Notes: generated by a model not told the origin, from the letters alone. A stretch of 64,000 bases of DNA from Guyanagaster necrorhizus (GCF_019112545.1 NW_025064892.1:476961-540960), one strand, 5' to 3'. Shown: positions 24,332-35,425, numbered from the stretch's first letter. Program-made: numbers and translations.

Positions 24332-24796
24332 TCAACCCTGAAAATCAACCCGTCCAAACTGCTGCTTCGCTGTCTTCTGGAGGCTTATCACTTTGCAATT
24401 CATCTTATGCTCGAACCACTCTTCTCTGGCTGTGCACGAAGAGATGCTGTCGCTGAACTGGATGGGGTGGCCGCAGCCTACGCACATGGCCCGCCCACTT
24501 TTAATGTACGAAGTGTAGATCCAGGGGTCAGTGACAATCCAACTGTATTCTGCCTTGAGAGGAAGAGCCTTGCGTTTTGAGGTGGCTTTGGGGTTGGACA
24601 GGCCTCTCTTTGCTTTGTACAGCGACTTTTTGAGGGGGGCGTTTGGGGGAGGGGCGGAGGAGATACTCGTGTTATCCATCGCCGTGACAAGCTGCTCGAT
24701 GTTTGAGGCTCCGCGGACGATGTGGCTTGGAGGGGCGAGGGCCGGAGTTCCCAGTGCGCATACATTCAACATGGCGTTCTGACGGCGAAGTGGCAT
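24332..24796 (-). CDS. Hypothetical protein with Cys/His cluster
   Basis: Single-exon ORF of 154 residues, not recognised. The N-terminal half is Ala/Pro/Ser-rich and basic (KKSLYKAKRGLSNPKATSKR). The C-terminal half has YSWIVTDPWIYTSYIKSG, then CVGCGHPI, a Cys 12 residues later, and HKMNC, giving C-x2-C...C...H-x3-C, which could bind one zinc. It lies between LIS1 and the F-box gene, transcribed toward LIS1 (convergent). An antisense ORF at 24,531-24,782 is a shadow. Real gene status is likely but unproven. Confidence 0.5.
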   Translation of the reverse strand: MPLRRQNAMLNVCALGTPALAPPSHIVRGASNIEQLVTAMDNTSISSAPPPNAPLKKSLYKAKRGLSNPKATSKRKALPLKAEYSWIVTDPWIYTSYIKSGRAMCVGCGHPIQFSDSISSCTAREEWFEHKMNCKVISLQKTAKQQFGRVDFQG

Positions 24797-25092
24797 TATG
24801 TAGGCTGAGAATCAAAGGCTAGGTCGTTCAAGGCTGAACGTGAACTGGGAGTTCGGGGTGCGAGTCAGGCTTATATACCCTGCGAGTTTGGCTTTGTTTC
24901 AGGGCGGCCGTAATTGTCTTAGCCATTGATGGCGCCCGTCTTTGATTTCCCGACGTATGACTCAGCGATGTCTCTTCAATATTCATAAATGAAACAAAGT
25001 ATTATGGTTGGTGTAGGTTACTCTTCCTTTGCTCCTTATCGATAAGGGCCATTCTTTGACTACGCCACAAATCCCTTCCATTCCATCTCGTG

Positions 25093-26207
25093 TCAAGCGG
25101 ATGTCGGTGGCATTATATCACGGACGCCAGACGTAGAGCGATGGCTGAACTTCTTCACATCGGCAAACATGGACTTGGCACGTATGTCTTCGAGCCGTTC
25201 TTGCCATTCCTTTGTGAATGGTATGAGGAGGGGCACGACAATTTCCTCGACCGAAGTACTATTAACGGTCGAGAGGACGCCAATGATAGCGTCACATAAA
25301 GGTGGTTGAATTGCACCTGTCAGTCTAAGGATACGAAGCTCCGTATTATCGCTAAGATCGAGATGCTGCGAAATATCTTCGGAGAGAGTAACCAGTGCTC
25401 AGATTTTTCATTCGAGGCACAGATAATGCAGAACGTACCTGGACTCCAGCCTGGAAAAAATGGACGGGACGTGGGACGAAGGAATAGCTCGCGAAGGTGG
25501 GGACCTGCTCCTTTGAGCAAGGTGCGCACATGGGGAGTAACTCGGAATCCAATCCCTCCCAATTCTAGACGGCGCAGTGAGATGGGAGAAGGCGATGCAG
25601 CAACCCAGGCTATGATGCTGTTAACGAGTTTTGGACCGACGATGCAGAGTCGTCGAAGACCTCGCGGAACACCCGCACCGTTGAGATCGTCACCGGTACT
25701 CTTCGGAGGTAATACCGTGTAGATAAGCGTCAAATCCTGCAAATGAGGGAAAGATGACGTGAAGTTTGCCAAGTGTTGTATGTCTGCGAAGTTATTGTTC
25801 TCCAACCAGAGCGACGTGACACGCCTAAAGAGCTTCAGCAAGCTCAGGGTCTCCGGGGTTTCCCATAAAAGGTGCTCGAATCTGAGGAGCGTTAACCTCT
25901 CCAGCTTCTCGATGGCTGGGGCCAGGATTTCCAAGATACAGCTATCGATATAGCGTATATCGCCCATCTTGTACCTGCCTATCTTCAGCTCTTGTGCGAA
26001 ATAAGGAATAGACACCAGTGGCGACTGAAAGAGCTTCAGGAACCCTTGCATTGTTTCTGGGGTGACGACCAAACTTTTGAATAGCACACGACGGCTGGGG
26101 GGCAGCCATGTCTTGCATACGAGGGAAAGGGCAGAAAGTGTGTTGAAATCGGAGCTGACGACGTCGACGATGGTGCATAATATTTCAGGGGGTAACTCGG
26201 GAGACAT
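25093..26207 (-). CDS. F-box protein with leucine-rich-type repeats
   Basis: The start at 26,207 opens directly with an F-box: LPPEILCTIVDVVSSDFNTL, SLVCKTWLPPSRRVLFKSL. Such proteins link substrates to SCF ubiquitin ligases through Skp1. Downstream are weak leucine-rich-like segments (LERLTLLRFEHLLWETPETL, SFPHLQDLTLIYTVLPP, LRRLELGGIGFR, HLRELFLR). The single-exon reading would stop at 25,320, but an intron with donor at 25,438 and acceptor near 25,377 restores frame into DISQHLDLSDNTELRILRL and runs on to TGA at 25,093, adding about 90 residues. The extended form is preferred because the joined sequence continues the repeat pattern. The family is large and variable in agaricomycetes; the target is unknown. 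Confidence 0.75.
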
Positions 26208-26707
26208 GGGTGTTGCAAAGGAAAGGGACTGTTCCTTTTTTTAACAAGTACAGCGCCTGAAGACGCAGCCGCTTTCAAGGTTCGCAGCAAGTTCGCAGTG
26301 TCGCTCTTGTCGTGATGGTGACTCGCTGGCAACTTTTGCCGAAAAGGCTGTAAGCGTCTGTGGATATATTTGCAATTACCAGCGTTACTTACAAATGACA
26401 TGATATTAATCAATCACCTTTCCTAATCTTGAAGCAACAGGCAGTTTGCCATCCACTAGGCCTGCACGATCCTAAAAAGACAGTAGCTGACGTTGTATCC
26501 CACCCAGAAGGATTGCGGTGCGAAAATAGGTCTTGCCAGATGTCTGACCCAACTTTGTCTTGAGTTTAGGAATTAGTATTAGAAACCGGCGGGTCGCTCA
26601 TTTTGAGAGATGCCGACCAAGCCGAACCAATTTAGATTACCGGTTTTATACCCGAGATAAGATAACGAAAAATTCTGACACTTAACACTCATGCTCGGGT
26701 CACGGTG
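26208..26707. other. Divergent intergenic region
   Basis: A 500-bp spacer between the F-box gene (minus) and RPC8 (plus), so it should contain both promoters. No RNA gene or ORF of note was seen. Confidence 0.5.
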
Positions 26708-27590
26708 ATGTTCAATCTCGCTATACTCAAGGTAAGAGGCGCCTCGTTTCCAAAATCCCCTCGTCCCAACGCCATCTCAGGATACCATCGGTATTCACCC
26801 GTCCAACTTTGGCATTCCACCCGAAATGGCGCTCATATCCGAGCTCAATAAAAAGTACGCCAACCGGGTGCTGCACGACGTTGGGCTGTGTGTAAGCGTC
26901 TTTGACTTGACAGAGGCGGGAGAAGGGAAGGTTCGGTACGGGGATGGATTTCTGTATTATAAAGGTCTGTCAATCATGCCAGAATGATTCAAGACAAAGC
27001 TGAGAATGGTATACAGTGGTATTCCGCTTGGTTGTCTTTAGACCATTCATGTCCGAAGTGATAGTCGCAAAGGTAAAGTCGTCGGATGCTGAATCTGTTC
27101 GGTGTACGTCTCGAGATGGCATCTTCGCTTGGTCCGTCTGACTGGCCTCGTAGTAACGATGGGATTTTTCGACGACATATACATACCATCGGTATACCTC
27201 CCCCAACCTTCGGCGTTTGACCCGAATGAGCGCGCGTTTTTCTGGGTGCCAGAGTCTGAGCTGACTACTGCCTCTGAGCTGCTGGACACCGACGTTGCGT
27301 CGAGGATGTACATTGACGCTGGGGAGGTCGTACGTGTGCGGGTGGAGGCGGATGAGTTCCATGACGATGAACCGGGGCCACCGAAGATGACTGAAGGAGT
27401 GCATGTGAAGCAGGTAGCAAGGAGAGCGCCGTATCAGATTATTGTGCGTGTTTTCTTTAGTTTTCTCTTTTTGGCTGCAGACTGTTGAGACGATGGTCAG
27501 TGCTCGATAGCAGAGTCAGGGCTCGGCAATGTGTCGTGGTGGAATGCGTCGCAAGAAGAAGCAGAAGGAGATGTGGTCATGGGGGAGTAG
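26708..27590 (+). CDS. RPC25: DNA-directed RNA polymerase III subunit RPC8 (Rpb7-like)
   Basis: Stalk subunit of RNA polymerase III, paired with RPC9, working in initiation on tRNA and 5S genes. The start at 26,708 gives MFNLAILK, then a 46-nt intron, then DTIGIHPSNFGIPPEMALIS and the Rpb7 N-terminal tip ELNKKYANRVLHDVGLCVSV. The next exon reads VFRLVVFRPFMSEVIVAKVK. After an intron (donor GTACGT near 27,101) comes LTMGFFDDIYIPSVYLPQPS, the start of the RPC8-specific OB domain, with RAFFWVPESE and MYIDAGEVVRVRVEADEF. The last exon gives SGLGNVSWWNASQEEAEGDV with TAG at 27,588-27,590. Intact and of the usual size (about 230 residues). Confidence 0.9.
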
Positions 27591-27704
27591 TATGTTCATA
27601 TGTACGAGATATCCCAAGGTGCTGGGGTCGACATAGGATTTTAATTTTAATATTTGTTGGCAGTAAGAGCCAAGTAAGAATTTGTTTGTCAGTCTCGTGC
27701 CACC

Positions 27705-28397
27705 ATGTCCCAAACAGACCAGACCGACCAGCTTCTCGAGCTCCTCCTCCAACTCAAGGTTCATCTCTTCACACGCCGCCTCTGCACATAGCTAAAGCCG
27801 GACCCACCTCAGAAAACGACCCCGGCAGCGGCAAAGGAAATACTAAATGCTCAACCTCAAATTGCATATGCGCTCATCACGCTTATGGTCAGCATGGATG
27901 CGGTGGATATCGATGTCTTTCAGGTGCGTAGGAGTGAGGGATACACGGGCCTGGGGTTGATATTGAAGCAAGTAGAGGATATTGGCCGAGTACGGACAGC
28001 AGCAAGCACAGGTACCTCCGGCAGTGACCGTGACACCGACGTCTACGCCGCCAGTACCCCAACAGCCGCATAACCAGCCGTCATACTCAGGATATGGTGG
28101 GCAGCAGGCCTACGTCCAGCCGCAATCTGCCCCGGCACAACCATTGGATATCCTGGCTGCGATTCCCGATGAGCAAAAAGTGCGTTTGCTGTCTGCTCTG
28201 TGTTCGGTCTCTTGCTGAACAAGCTTTGCGTAGGCTATGATCATGCACGTCATACAGATGACGCCAGAGCAGATCAATGCTTTGGGGCCTACAGAACGGG
28301 CGAGCGTGTTGCAGCTGGTTAGTACAGCATCTCTGCCAGATATCATTGATTGATTTCTCTCTAGAGAGCATCATTGTTGGGTCAGCCTGCTTCATGA
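27705..28397 (+). CDS. CstF-64-like protein: hinge plus C-terminal domain, no RRM
   Basis: Related to cleavage stimulation factor subunit 2 (CstF-64/Rna15) of the mRNA 3'-end processing machinery. The start at 27,705 gives MSQTDQTDQLLELLLQLK; later exons give NAQPQIAYALITLMVSMDAV, matching the hinge that binds CstF-77. A Gln/Pro/Tyr-rich linker follows (PPVPQQPHNQPSYSGYGGQQ). The C-terminal three-helix domain reads AMIMHVIQMTPEQINALGPT, then ERASVLQLRASLLG, ending at TGA 28,395-28,397. About 150-190 residues over four to five exons. The N-terminal RRM of animal and yeast homologues is absent, and the RPC8 stop lies only 115 bases upstream, leaving no room for it. RNA contact would need a separate protein. 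Confidence 0.8.
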
Positions 28398-28753
28398 TCA
28401 TCAATGGATTCCTTTTTGCTGTATATATAATATATTTTGGGGGAGCCCCAAGACTTATTATTTCAGCAGAGGCCTTTGTACTAAGGTCCATATCTCTTCA
28501 CAAAATCGGCCAAACGACCGGTGGAGCAGGCAGGCTCCAGTCGACCAGATGCGTCGGTGCGTGTCGTTCCTACAAACACGCAAAAAGCAGGAGGGAAAGA
28601 ACAAAAACCAATAAGCCAGCGATGATAAACCTGAAGATACCCGGTAAAACGCGACAGAATAGTATATACACCCTTCCACCATCCAAGTTGAAGGCGGTCT
28701 TCTTCAGTACCCCCAGTTGCTAGGAATATAGCATAGATACTACAGATGGTTCA
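28398..28753. other. Convergent 3' intergenic region
   Basis: Between the 3' ends of the CstF-64-like gene and SUMO. A 75-codon minus-strand ORF (28,458-28,682) and an overlapping hydrophobic frame ending VFVLSLLLFACL occur here. No start or intron supports a gene. Confidence 0.4.
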
Positions 28754-29299
28754 TCACCACCAAGGCCCGCCTCCGACCTAAGTGACCAATGAATGAGCCC
28801 ATAAAATACAGCAAGAGACAAGACAAGATTGTACCTGCCCTAAATGCGCGTCTATCGTATCACCATCCTCCATGTCAATCTGGGTCCAGCATCAGTGCCA
28901 TGACCAATAAAAGATACGAAAACGCACCGCTGCAGGCGTGTCATCCTTCTGTACTCGCTTGCCCTCATACGTAAACTTGAACGTGCCTAGAGCCGTCATC
29001 ATAAGCATACCATTTACGCTTACGGCCAAGAACACGCGCCTGGCTCCTTCCCGAACTTTTTCTACATCATCTTCGTCAAGACACGGCTCGACCCAGTCCC
29101 GCGTATAACGCACCTCAGCTGCCTGGAAGACTTTGGAGAACTTGGTATCTCGTCGTACTAGGACGGTGATTTCTGGCATTCATGGACGCGTAAGAAGAGG
29201 ACGGGAGGGGGAAGAGGAGTGGTAGTGCGCACTGGTGCCGTCATCTGTTTGTATGTTGATATTGATCTTGGGCTTGACGTCTTCTGGCTCTGGGGACAT
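28754..29299 (-). CDS. SMT3: SUMO (Smt3-type ubiquitin-like modifier)
   Basis: Ubiquitin-like protein conjugated to lysines of nuclear and other targets. The start at 29,299 gives MSPEPEDVKPKINI and NIQTDDGT. An intron of about 56 nt leads to KITVLVRRDTKFSKVFQAAE, the SUMO beta-1/beta-2/helix start. Two more introns flank a short exon (ARVLG) before TFKFTYEGKRVQKDDTPA. A further intron leads to IDMEDGDTIDAHLGQ, matching the usual SUMO D-M-E-D-x-D-x-I block. The last short exon reads VGGGPWW and a stop at 28,754, giving the Gly-Gly processing site followed by a short tail to be removed by a Ulp-type protease. The acidic start and small size (about 95 residues) fit SUMO and not ubiquitin. Exon borders are inferred from frame. 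Confidence 0.85.
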
Positions 29300-29602
29300 C
29301 GCGGTAGATGATGGACAAGGGAGAACGCGTGGTCACAGTCACGGTCACTGGAACGTGCTATTCTATACTGCTAACAGGAGCCATAATTCCTAGCGCTTGG
29401 GCGTTGACAAGTGTATGTACAGTCGAAGGGGTAAAAAATTACAGTGATAACAAAGCTAATAAACACCAAAGTAGGAATACAACATAAAAACCAAGGAGTG
29501 TGAAGCAGAGCAGTGAGTACGTTTGGTGATGAATTTTTTCATGGCAGCGTCGGGCGGCCCCAAGGGGATTTTTGTACAAGATTTCTGACATCAAGGCGCA
29601 GC
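29300..29602. other. Intergenic upstream of SUMO
   Basis: About 300 bases holding the SUMO promoter. No other feature seen. Confidence 0.45.
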
Positions 29603-29930
29603 TCATAAACGAGTGAGGTGCAGACGACGAGTAACAGCAAGAGCTAGTTCCTAGTCAGATGAATGAGGGTACGAGAACGAATGAAAAGGAGCCTCACGAT
29701 GACAAGAACAGATAAGCGCCTAACCTGCCCGCGAGGTGGCTCGGGCTCCGGAAGAGCTTCATCAAGAGCGGCCTCTTCCTTCGTGGGCTGTAGACATCCC
29801 TGTGATGAGACTTCGCGTTCGCAGCAGAGACTTAGGGCTACTCACGAGGGCTACGGTGAAATACACACAATCATCCCAATCGACATCGCCATCATGAGTT
29901 GCGGTCTGCGCAGATTTCAGCTAAATAAAG
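29603..29930 (-). CDS. Possible small unknown protein (partial model)
   Basis: The minus strand contains an acceptor-like site, then TATHDGDVDWDDCVYFTVAL, a 45-nt GT...AG intron, and GCLQPTKEEAALDEALPEPE with PPRGQ. A second intron could give ELALAVTRRLHLTRL and a stop at 29,603; without it, a hydrophobic LLLLLVVCTSLVYELR end is read instead. I could not connect an upstream start exon: candidate ATGs near 29,960-30,050 run into a stop. The acidic sequence with well-placed introns suggests a real gene, but it is not recognised and the model is incomplete. Confidence 0.25.
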
Positions 29931-31640
29931 AGTGTTGCTTGTATCACAAGAAATGGGCACACCATCAGAGGATGATTTCTGTTGAAGTAGGCATGGCCAT
30001 ACGGCTCGTATCGAAGTACGAGAGAGGGCAGGGGAACGTGTCGATAGTATATAGTCGCATTGGTAGGGAGAGAATCTGCTTGATGAAGAACCGCTTGCAA
30101 AGAGGGAAAATGACGGTCGCAGGTGCGGATTGGAGGCATGAAAAGAGAGAAAGGAGCGTGGTGGGAGAATTGAGGGTCGGCTTCTCTGGTTTTTAAAGGG
30201 TGGCTGGGCTTCGATATCGGAAGCCATATCCGAGTCGCCAGTGTGTTTGGCGTAAACACAGAATGACATAAGGAAACAGCGAGCTCAAATTTGATTCCGC
30301 GGATGCGCCCATTTCCTACATAACCATGCCCAACCTGCGAGGCGTCCAACGACACTGATGTGTCCACAAACACTGGCATCAATGCGAGGATGTTTGTCCA
30401 TCAAACTGTCTGCTTATACTGGAAGCATTTGCTCGAACCTGAGACTGGACTGTATGCGCTGGAAAATCGACTTTGACGTACAAGAACTGTTTGCTCTGGT
30501 ACCTCCTTTGGAATCTGGCTTGTGCTGTCTGTCCTCGCATCTAGCCATCTTGCTTATTGCGCGTACATTCCAATATCTATGCCGTCTACGCAGTCACTGC
30601 ATGCCATCGACGGGACCGCCAATTATGACATTACATAATACATCACACCTGTGACGATGTGTGAGTGACGGACCCTGGCCAGTGGCTAACGAAGCTTACA
30701 ATGGTACACTCACTGTTTATCTCCAGTGCTCCGTCCCCATCCCTACATGGCTGCATGACAGAGTCCAAGAATAAGGCAAATGCAGTGTGCTTCCAATATT
30801 GTTCAAGGACTAGCAAGAGCTGGAACATCTGTTTGGACGTCAAGACCCCAGTGGTACCGGCGAAGGACAAGGAGATGCCTCAAGGCCTGAAGAAGCTGAA
30901 GACACACCTCCCAGTATTATATCCAGACACTGCGCCCCCAACCCAATTCCACAAAATCGCCCTGCAGCTGTTGTGATCTTCTCTGTAACTCTTTGAATAC
31001 CTTGAGCTCCCTAAGCGGATGACCGTAAACCTGAGGACTAGTCGACCCATCGACGAGCCAGGAAGGCTGCTGCTATTCCCCCAAGTCGAAGAATACCAAC
31101 GCCTGATTTTTGCCGTTCGAAATCCGTCAAAGGCGACGGTGGGCAGTAATCCTCGCCGTAAGCCTCCATGCGTGAACTACAAAGCCTGTGAAAGAGCAAA
31201 ACGCTGGCGAGAAGCAATAATGCAAGACCTGCTGTCGTCCGGAATGAAAAACCAGAGTCGAAGAGATTTGATTCCGAGATCGACTCGGACGTCCCGCTGT
31301 TTTTCTTGTCAAGACATCGAGGCTGTTATCTTGAAGCCTTGGTACAAAAGCCCTAGTAGACGCGAGTCTGTATCGGAAGAGCAAGCTCGACAGTGGAGGT
31401 AAGGATCATCGTGGTTTGACTTTTTGGTTGTGTATCGGCAGCCAGATGTCGCACAAACAAACTGGGCCGTCCGAATTTGCCTTGTTCAGTCGCCGGGCAC
31501 CTCAATGGCTTATCCGGTCGCCCCTCTTCCTCTGCTATGCTGCTGCCTTATTTCCTGGATTTTTACTTTGATTTTTTTTTTACCCACCCCCCCTCCTGCA
31601 GCGACTACCACTAGTGGGTTGTTAGACTAACGGTACTCCC
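29931..31640. other. Region with unassigned ORFs
   Basis: Contains plus-strand ORFs 30,358-30,654 (98 codons), 30,665-30,976 (103 codons) and 31,019-31,402 (127 codons, basic, RRKPPCVNYKACERAKRWRE). They are in tandem and could be pieces of one gene, possibly broken, but no domain is recognisable and I found no convincing introns joining them. Confidence 0.35.
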
Positions 31641-33392
31641 ATTTTCTGGTTACTTTTCCTCTAGATAAACTTCCGGATTCGATAATTTTTTTTTGCCACG
31701 GTTGGATTTAATTCCATGTCTGTCGTTGTCGTCTGTCACTTCAAATCGGTGCCACTTGGCTCAGTGGCCGCAGCAAGAAGCCTGCTTATCACAAACACCG
31801 TTCTATGAACCACAGCGTCCAATGCGACACGACTGGTTGAGTGCCGAGAACGCTATCTGATTGGGTCGACGTTCAATAACAAGCATACAATAGCCATCCT
31901 ATCAGTGATAGCACGAAGAAACTAGAGGATCACCCAGGCCGTAGGTGGAATCCTGTAACGATCTCCTATTATTGACATTTTCTGCCGTGTTAAGGTGTTC
32001 ATATTGATATTCTTTCTATTAAACTGTTATCCTCTAAAATCGCTTCCCCGCTGGCCTGTCGAACGATGGTTGACCCCAAGTAGTGAGTTGGTTCCGTTGA
32101 TGGCGAGAGATCGCAATGGATGTAACGACTACTTGAGCATCGATTGGCGGTATCGTAGCTATTTTTACAGCTCAACTCGTCTCATTCCATTTCATGGATG
32201 GTTTTATCTTCATCTTCGGCCTGAATAGCACTTCGTCGAACTATCCGGATGGTCTCTACTAGTGCTTGGACTGCCATAGCTCGCATGCCTTCTACAAGGC
32301 ATGCTATCTTCACCAGGCATGGCAGACATAGCACACACTGTGTACCGCAGTATTAAACGCAAATAATACATTTCCGCGCTACCGGCTCGAACCCAGCATC
32401 GTCCTTGCGTGTGCTCAGACTGTCGACGTATACTCTTCAAGCTTTACCCGCGTTAAAAACGGTTACAGTTCTTCTCTAAGACGAGCACGGACTGTCTCTC
32501 AACCTACGTACTCGTTGGCCTGTCAAACCAAAGGTCATCTACGCGCACCGACTTCGACGAATACGTGCAGCACCTGACCCAGGCTTAGGTTCGTAAACGC
32601 GTGGAGATACAGATCTGATATCGGAATAATAGATACTAGACATGTCCTTTTCAGTAAAACTAGTACATGGTTGCTGATTCATGGTGTTCCTTGCCCTGCT
32701 GGTTGGCGTGAACCAACCCCCCCGCATCTAGGCGCAACTTCCATCTTCATAACCGACGCAAGTCTTTGGTGAATCAGATGGATGTTGGATTACATTTGTG
32801 ATCAAGCACGCTTTGGACGCGACATGGCGCACGCAGTCCAGTATTACTCTTGAGAGATATTTGCGATTGCGGGCCGGTCTCTCCATGCTACACATCGCAT
32901 TTTAGCTTTCGAAGTCGTTAATTATGTTATACTTTGGAGAGTCTCCTCGTTATAGAGTCGCGGTGAGTAACAGCGTCTTTATAGAGGACGGAATCGCATT
33001 GTCCAGCTGACATATGTGCACGCTTCTCTCCCCCCCATTCAATTACCGACGGCCGTACATATGCAAGTGGACGGCAGATAAATTGCACAACCTCAACTGA
33101 CCACTCATTTCAGATACCATGCCTCACTTCCTAGTCGAATCCACTGAGGTACATAATCCACACTTCTTTTCGCTCCCAACACTTGGCTCGCCGTTCCTTA
33201 GAAATTTCATGCTGGCCGTACAGCCGCAAGTGGTCACTTACCTTGAACTTTGGCATCCAAAAGTTCTGACCAGATCATTTTTTCAGCAACGAGAAAACGC
33301 AGATAGCTCTCTTTCCAAGTACTCCTCCGACAAATCGAGGTATAAATGGATCGATCGCATAAGTTTCTTATAGTGACTCTACCAAGATTATA
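31641..33392. other. Intergenic, nothing supported
   Basis: About 1.75 kb of gene-poor sequence marking the end of the housekeeping block. ORFs are at most 84 codons. A tRNA-like T-loop string near 32,370 was examined and rejected. Confidence 0.45.
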
Positions 33393-33934
33393 CTATCTGA
33401 CGACCATCCCAAGCGCCTCGCCGCTCTCGACCCCTGGAAAGACTGGGAAGAGATGGTGAAAACCTTTATGAGCTACAACGTAAACGAGTTCATTGCCAAC
33501 ATCATGTACTCCGTCATCCTTCTCCTCGTCGACATGAACCTTATCGGCCTCAGCGCCACAAACAAAATATTCAACAAAAAGCAACAACGCTTCGAGGATA
33601 CTCGCGGCCTTCTTCCTCTCCGTTTTCGAGTTTGGACCGAGCAGTCTCATCCACGGCGAGAACATGCGTCGGGTCAACGCCCTCCACATGCGTCTCGCTA
33701 GACAGCACCCGGGTAGCTGAGATCGCTATGATGACTTTATCGAGCCCTGCGCCGTCGTTGCGGTGCAGATGCACAACATGATGCGGGCCTGCCAGGGTAC
33801 CCTTCTCATATGAAGCGTGCGTGGTATCTCTTCGCTAGGGAGCTCTATAAAGCGTTCGTCATGGAAAGCGGCTCCGTTGTCCCTCTCGAGCGCTTCCCTG
33901 TCGACTTTGACGACTGTGTCAAAGTTCAACGATG
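33393..33934 (+). pseudogene. Decayed gene, possibly MpaB/DUF2236-like oxygenase
   Basis: Plus strand: DDHPKRLAALDPWKDWEEMV, YNVNEFIANIMYSVILLLVD, FNKKQQRFEDT, then in another frame VFEFGPSSLIHGENMRRVNA, LHMRLARQHPGS, an in-frame TAG (about 33,717), RYDDFIEPCAVVAVQMHNMM, and after another shift RELYKAFVMESGSVVPLERF. The RxNxxH-like segment followed by an aspartate-rich turn recalls the MpaB/rubber-oxygenase-like (DUF2236) family, but the match is weak. At least one stop and two frameshifts make it non-functional. Confidence 0.35.
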
Positions 33935-34256
33935 ACTGGAGCCGTCGGCTAGCGAATTTTCTACTCGGCTAAGATGCAGTCAGGATGATGATGGGAGCAA
34001 GAACAAGTGCCTTAGACGCTCACGATTGACTGTATAGTATTGTAGGAACATTACTGCAATGATATATAATATTTCATCAAAGTTTGTCAACAGCACCGAT
34101 GATATTGGAGGATCGATTTTGAGGGACTAATTAGAGAAGTTCTACAGTAGCTTCAGATGTATGTTACTTCTGATGTGCCTGCGGTCCAGACTTGACGTCT
34201 AAATAAGCAAGAGAGCTGTATATGTGTAAGTTACGTCGAATTGTCGGATTGTCGGC
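33935..34256. other. Intergenic, boundary to the transposon-rich half
   Basis: A short AT-rich spacer between the decayed oxygenase-like gene and the 3' end of the MFS pseudogene. No gene seen. Confidence 0.45.
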
Positions 34257-35420
34257 TCAAAATCTTCCTCTGAATGTTCCAAGAACAAGATACCGGACGA
34301 TGTACATCAATAGTACCGCAAGCATGATAGCACTGCCTATTAGGACTAAGTATGAGCATCGAATTCCCTCGGACCGAATCAGCCAGGTTCTCATACCTGC
34401 ATAATACCCCATAGCCTCAAAGCCCCCCATTGTTGTATTGATAGCCCCAGAGATGGGAGGACCCACAAGTGAACCAAATGCCGCTATCGAGAGTGCCATA
34501 CCTGTCTGTCGCCCAACATCACTTATCTCACCTAGCTCGATTATTGGGATGAGGAATGAAGAGATATATGCTCTGCTGCAGAACCTATGATCTTTCAGCA
34601 TCACCTGAGCCATGAATGGGAGACAACCTACCCATAAGTCACTGTGATGGCAATCATAGAAGCGAGGCTTCATGCAAATGGTCACACATAGGTGAGGGCA
34701 CCCACAATGATTGTCATGGGCCCCAAATCATTCAGGGCACCTGTAAAAGCATTAGAAACCAGATCTAATCCCCAGATTAAAAGGTTGGGTGCCTAGTCTA
34801 TTAACACATGTTCCTGCTACTATTTGTCCAATACCCAAGCTGGCATTAGCAATCAAGACAAGATAAAATCTGACTTCAGAGAAAATGCCATAGGCAGTGG
34901 TGCTAATGCCAATGTAAGTCATCACTATTGCACAGGCATCAAACTGAGAATCAGCAGTAATATTTAATGGAGGTAGCATAATACACACCTGTATACAGTC
35001 TCAGAAACACAATGAAATTTGACAAACACCAGATAGTATATGGAGCACTCTTGAAAGCTCTCAGATTGAGAATGCCATCAGCTGAATTCACAGGTGGCAG
35101 TCAGCATTTCATTGTCAAGTTGACAATACACAAACCTACTACAAGGATGAAGCTGATGATTTGCATCATCTATGGGAATCTGACAGGAATTGAAAGGAGC
35201 TGCATTTCACATGGAATAGATGGTACCCACTCTATGGAGTTTATGAGCCTGCAAGCAACTACTGGGAACACAGTCCAATTGATGTGCTGGTAGCCATAAA
35301 ACCTAGAGCAATCTCTCAGCAATGTCAGAACCAATATCTAATGATGCCAATGCTTGGAGCAAATATCATCTCACAAGTCTGCTGAAAACATGAGTTGTAG
35401 AGGGAGAATCAAACCAGGTA
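34257..35420 (-). pseudogene. MFS monocarboxylate-type transporter, C-terminal part
   Basis: Minus strand, in gene order: IFAPSIGIIRYWF, GFMATSTSIG, MMQIISFILVVGLCIVNLTM, LNLRAFKSAPYTIWCLSNFI and VFLRLYT (34,990-35,370). Then ADSQFDACAIVMTYIGISTT, ASLGIGQIVAGTCVNRLG and, near the end, IELGEISDVGRQTGMALSIA with GSLVGPPISGAINTTMGGFE. These are the transmembrane and loop blocks of fungal monocarboxylate-porter-like MFS proteins. In-frame TGA codons at 35,101-35,103, 35,316-35,318 and 35,325-35,327 sit where Arg is expected (CGA to TGA). The N-terminal part lies at 43,954-44,636, beyond the inserted element. Confidence 0.8.
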
Positions 35421-35425
35421 GAACC
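35421..35425. repeat. Target-site duplication GAACC (left) of element I
   Basis: GAACC directly precedes the TGTTA of the 5' LTR, and the same five bases directly follow the 3' LTR at 43,949-43,953. This proves a single insertion event with both ends retained. Confidence 0.95.

Noticed and set aside
29663..30196. 177-codon plus-strand ORF
   Set aside because: Arg/Lys/Glu-rich low-complexity sequence with no domain; the opposite strand has intron-bounded sequence that looks more like coding.
32360..32410. tRNA-like T-loop string (GGTTCGAGCC on the minus strand)
   Set aside because: No matching acceptor stem, D-arm or anticodon arm could be placed within 90 bases on either side, so it is most likely chance.
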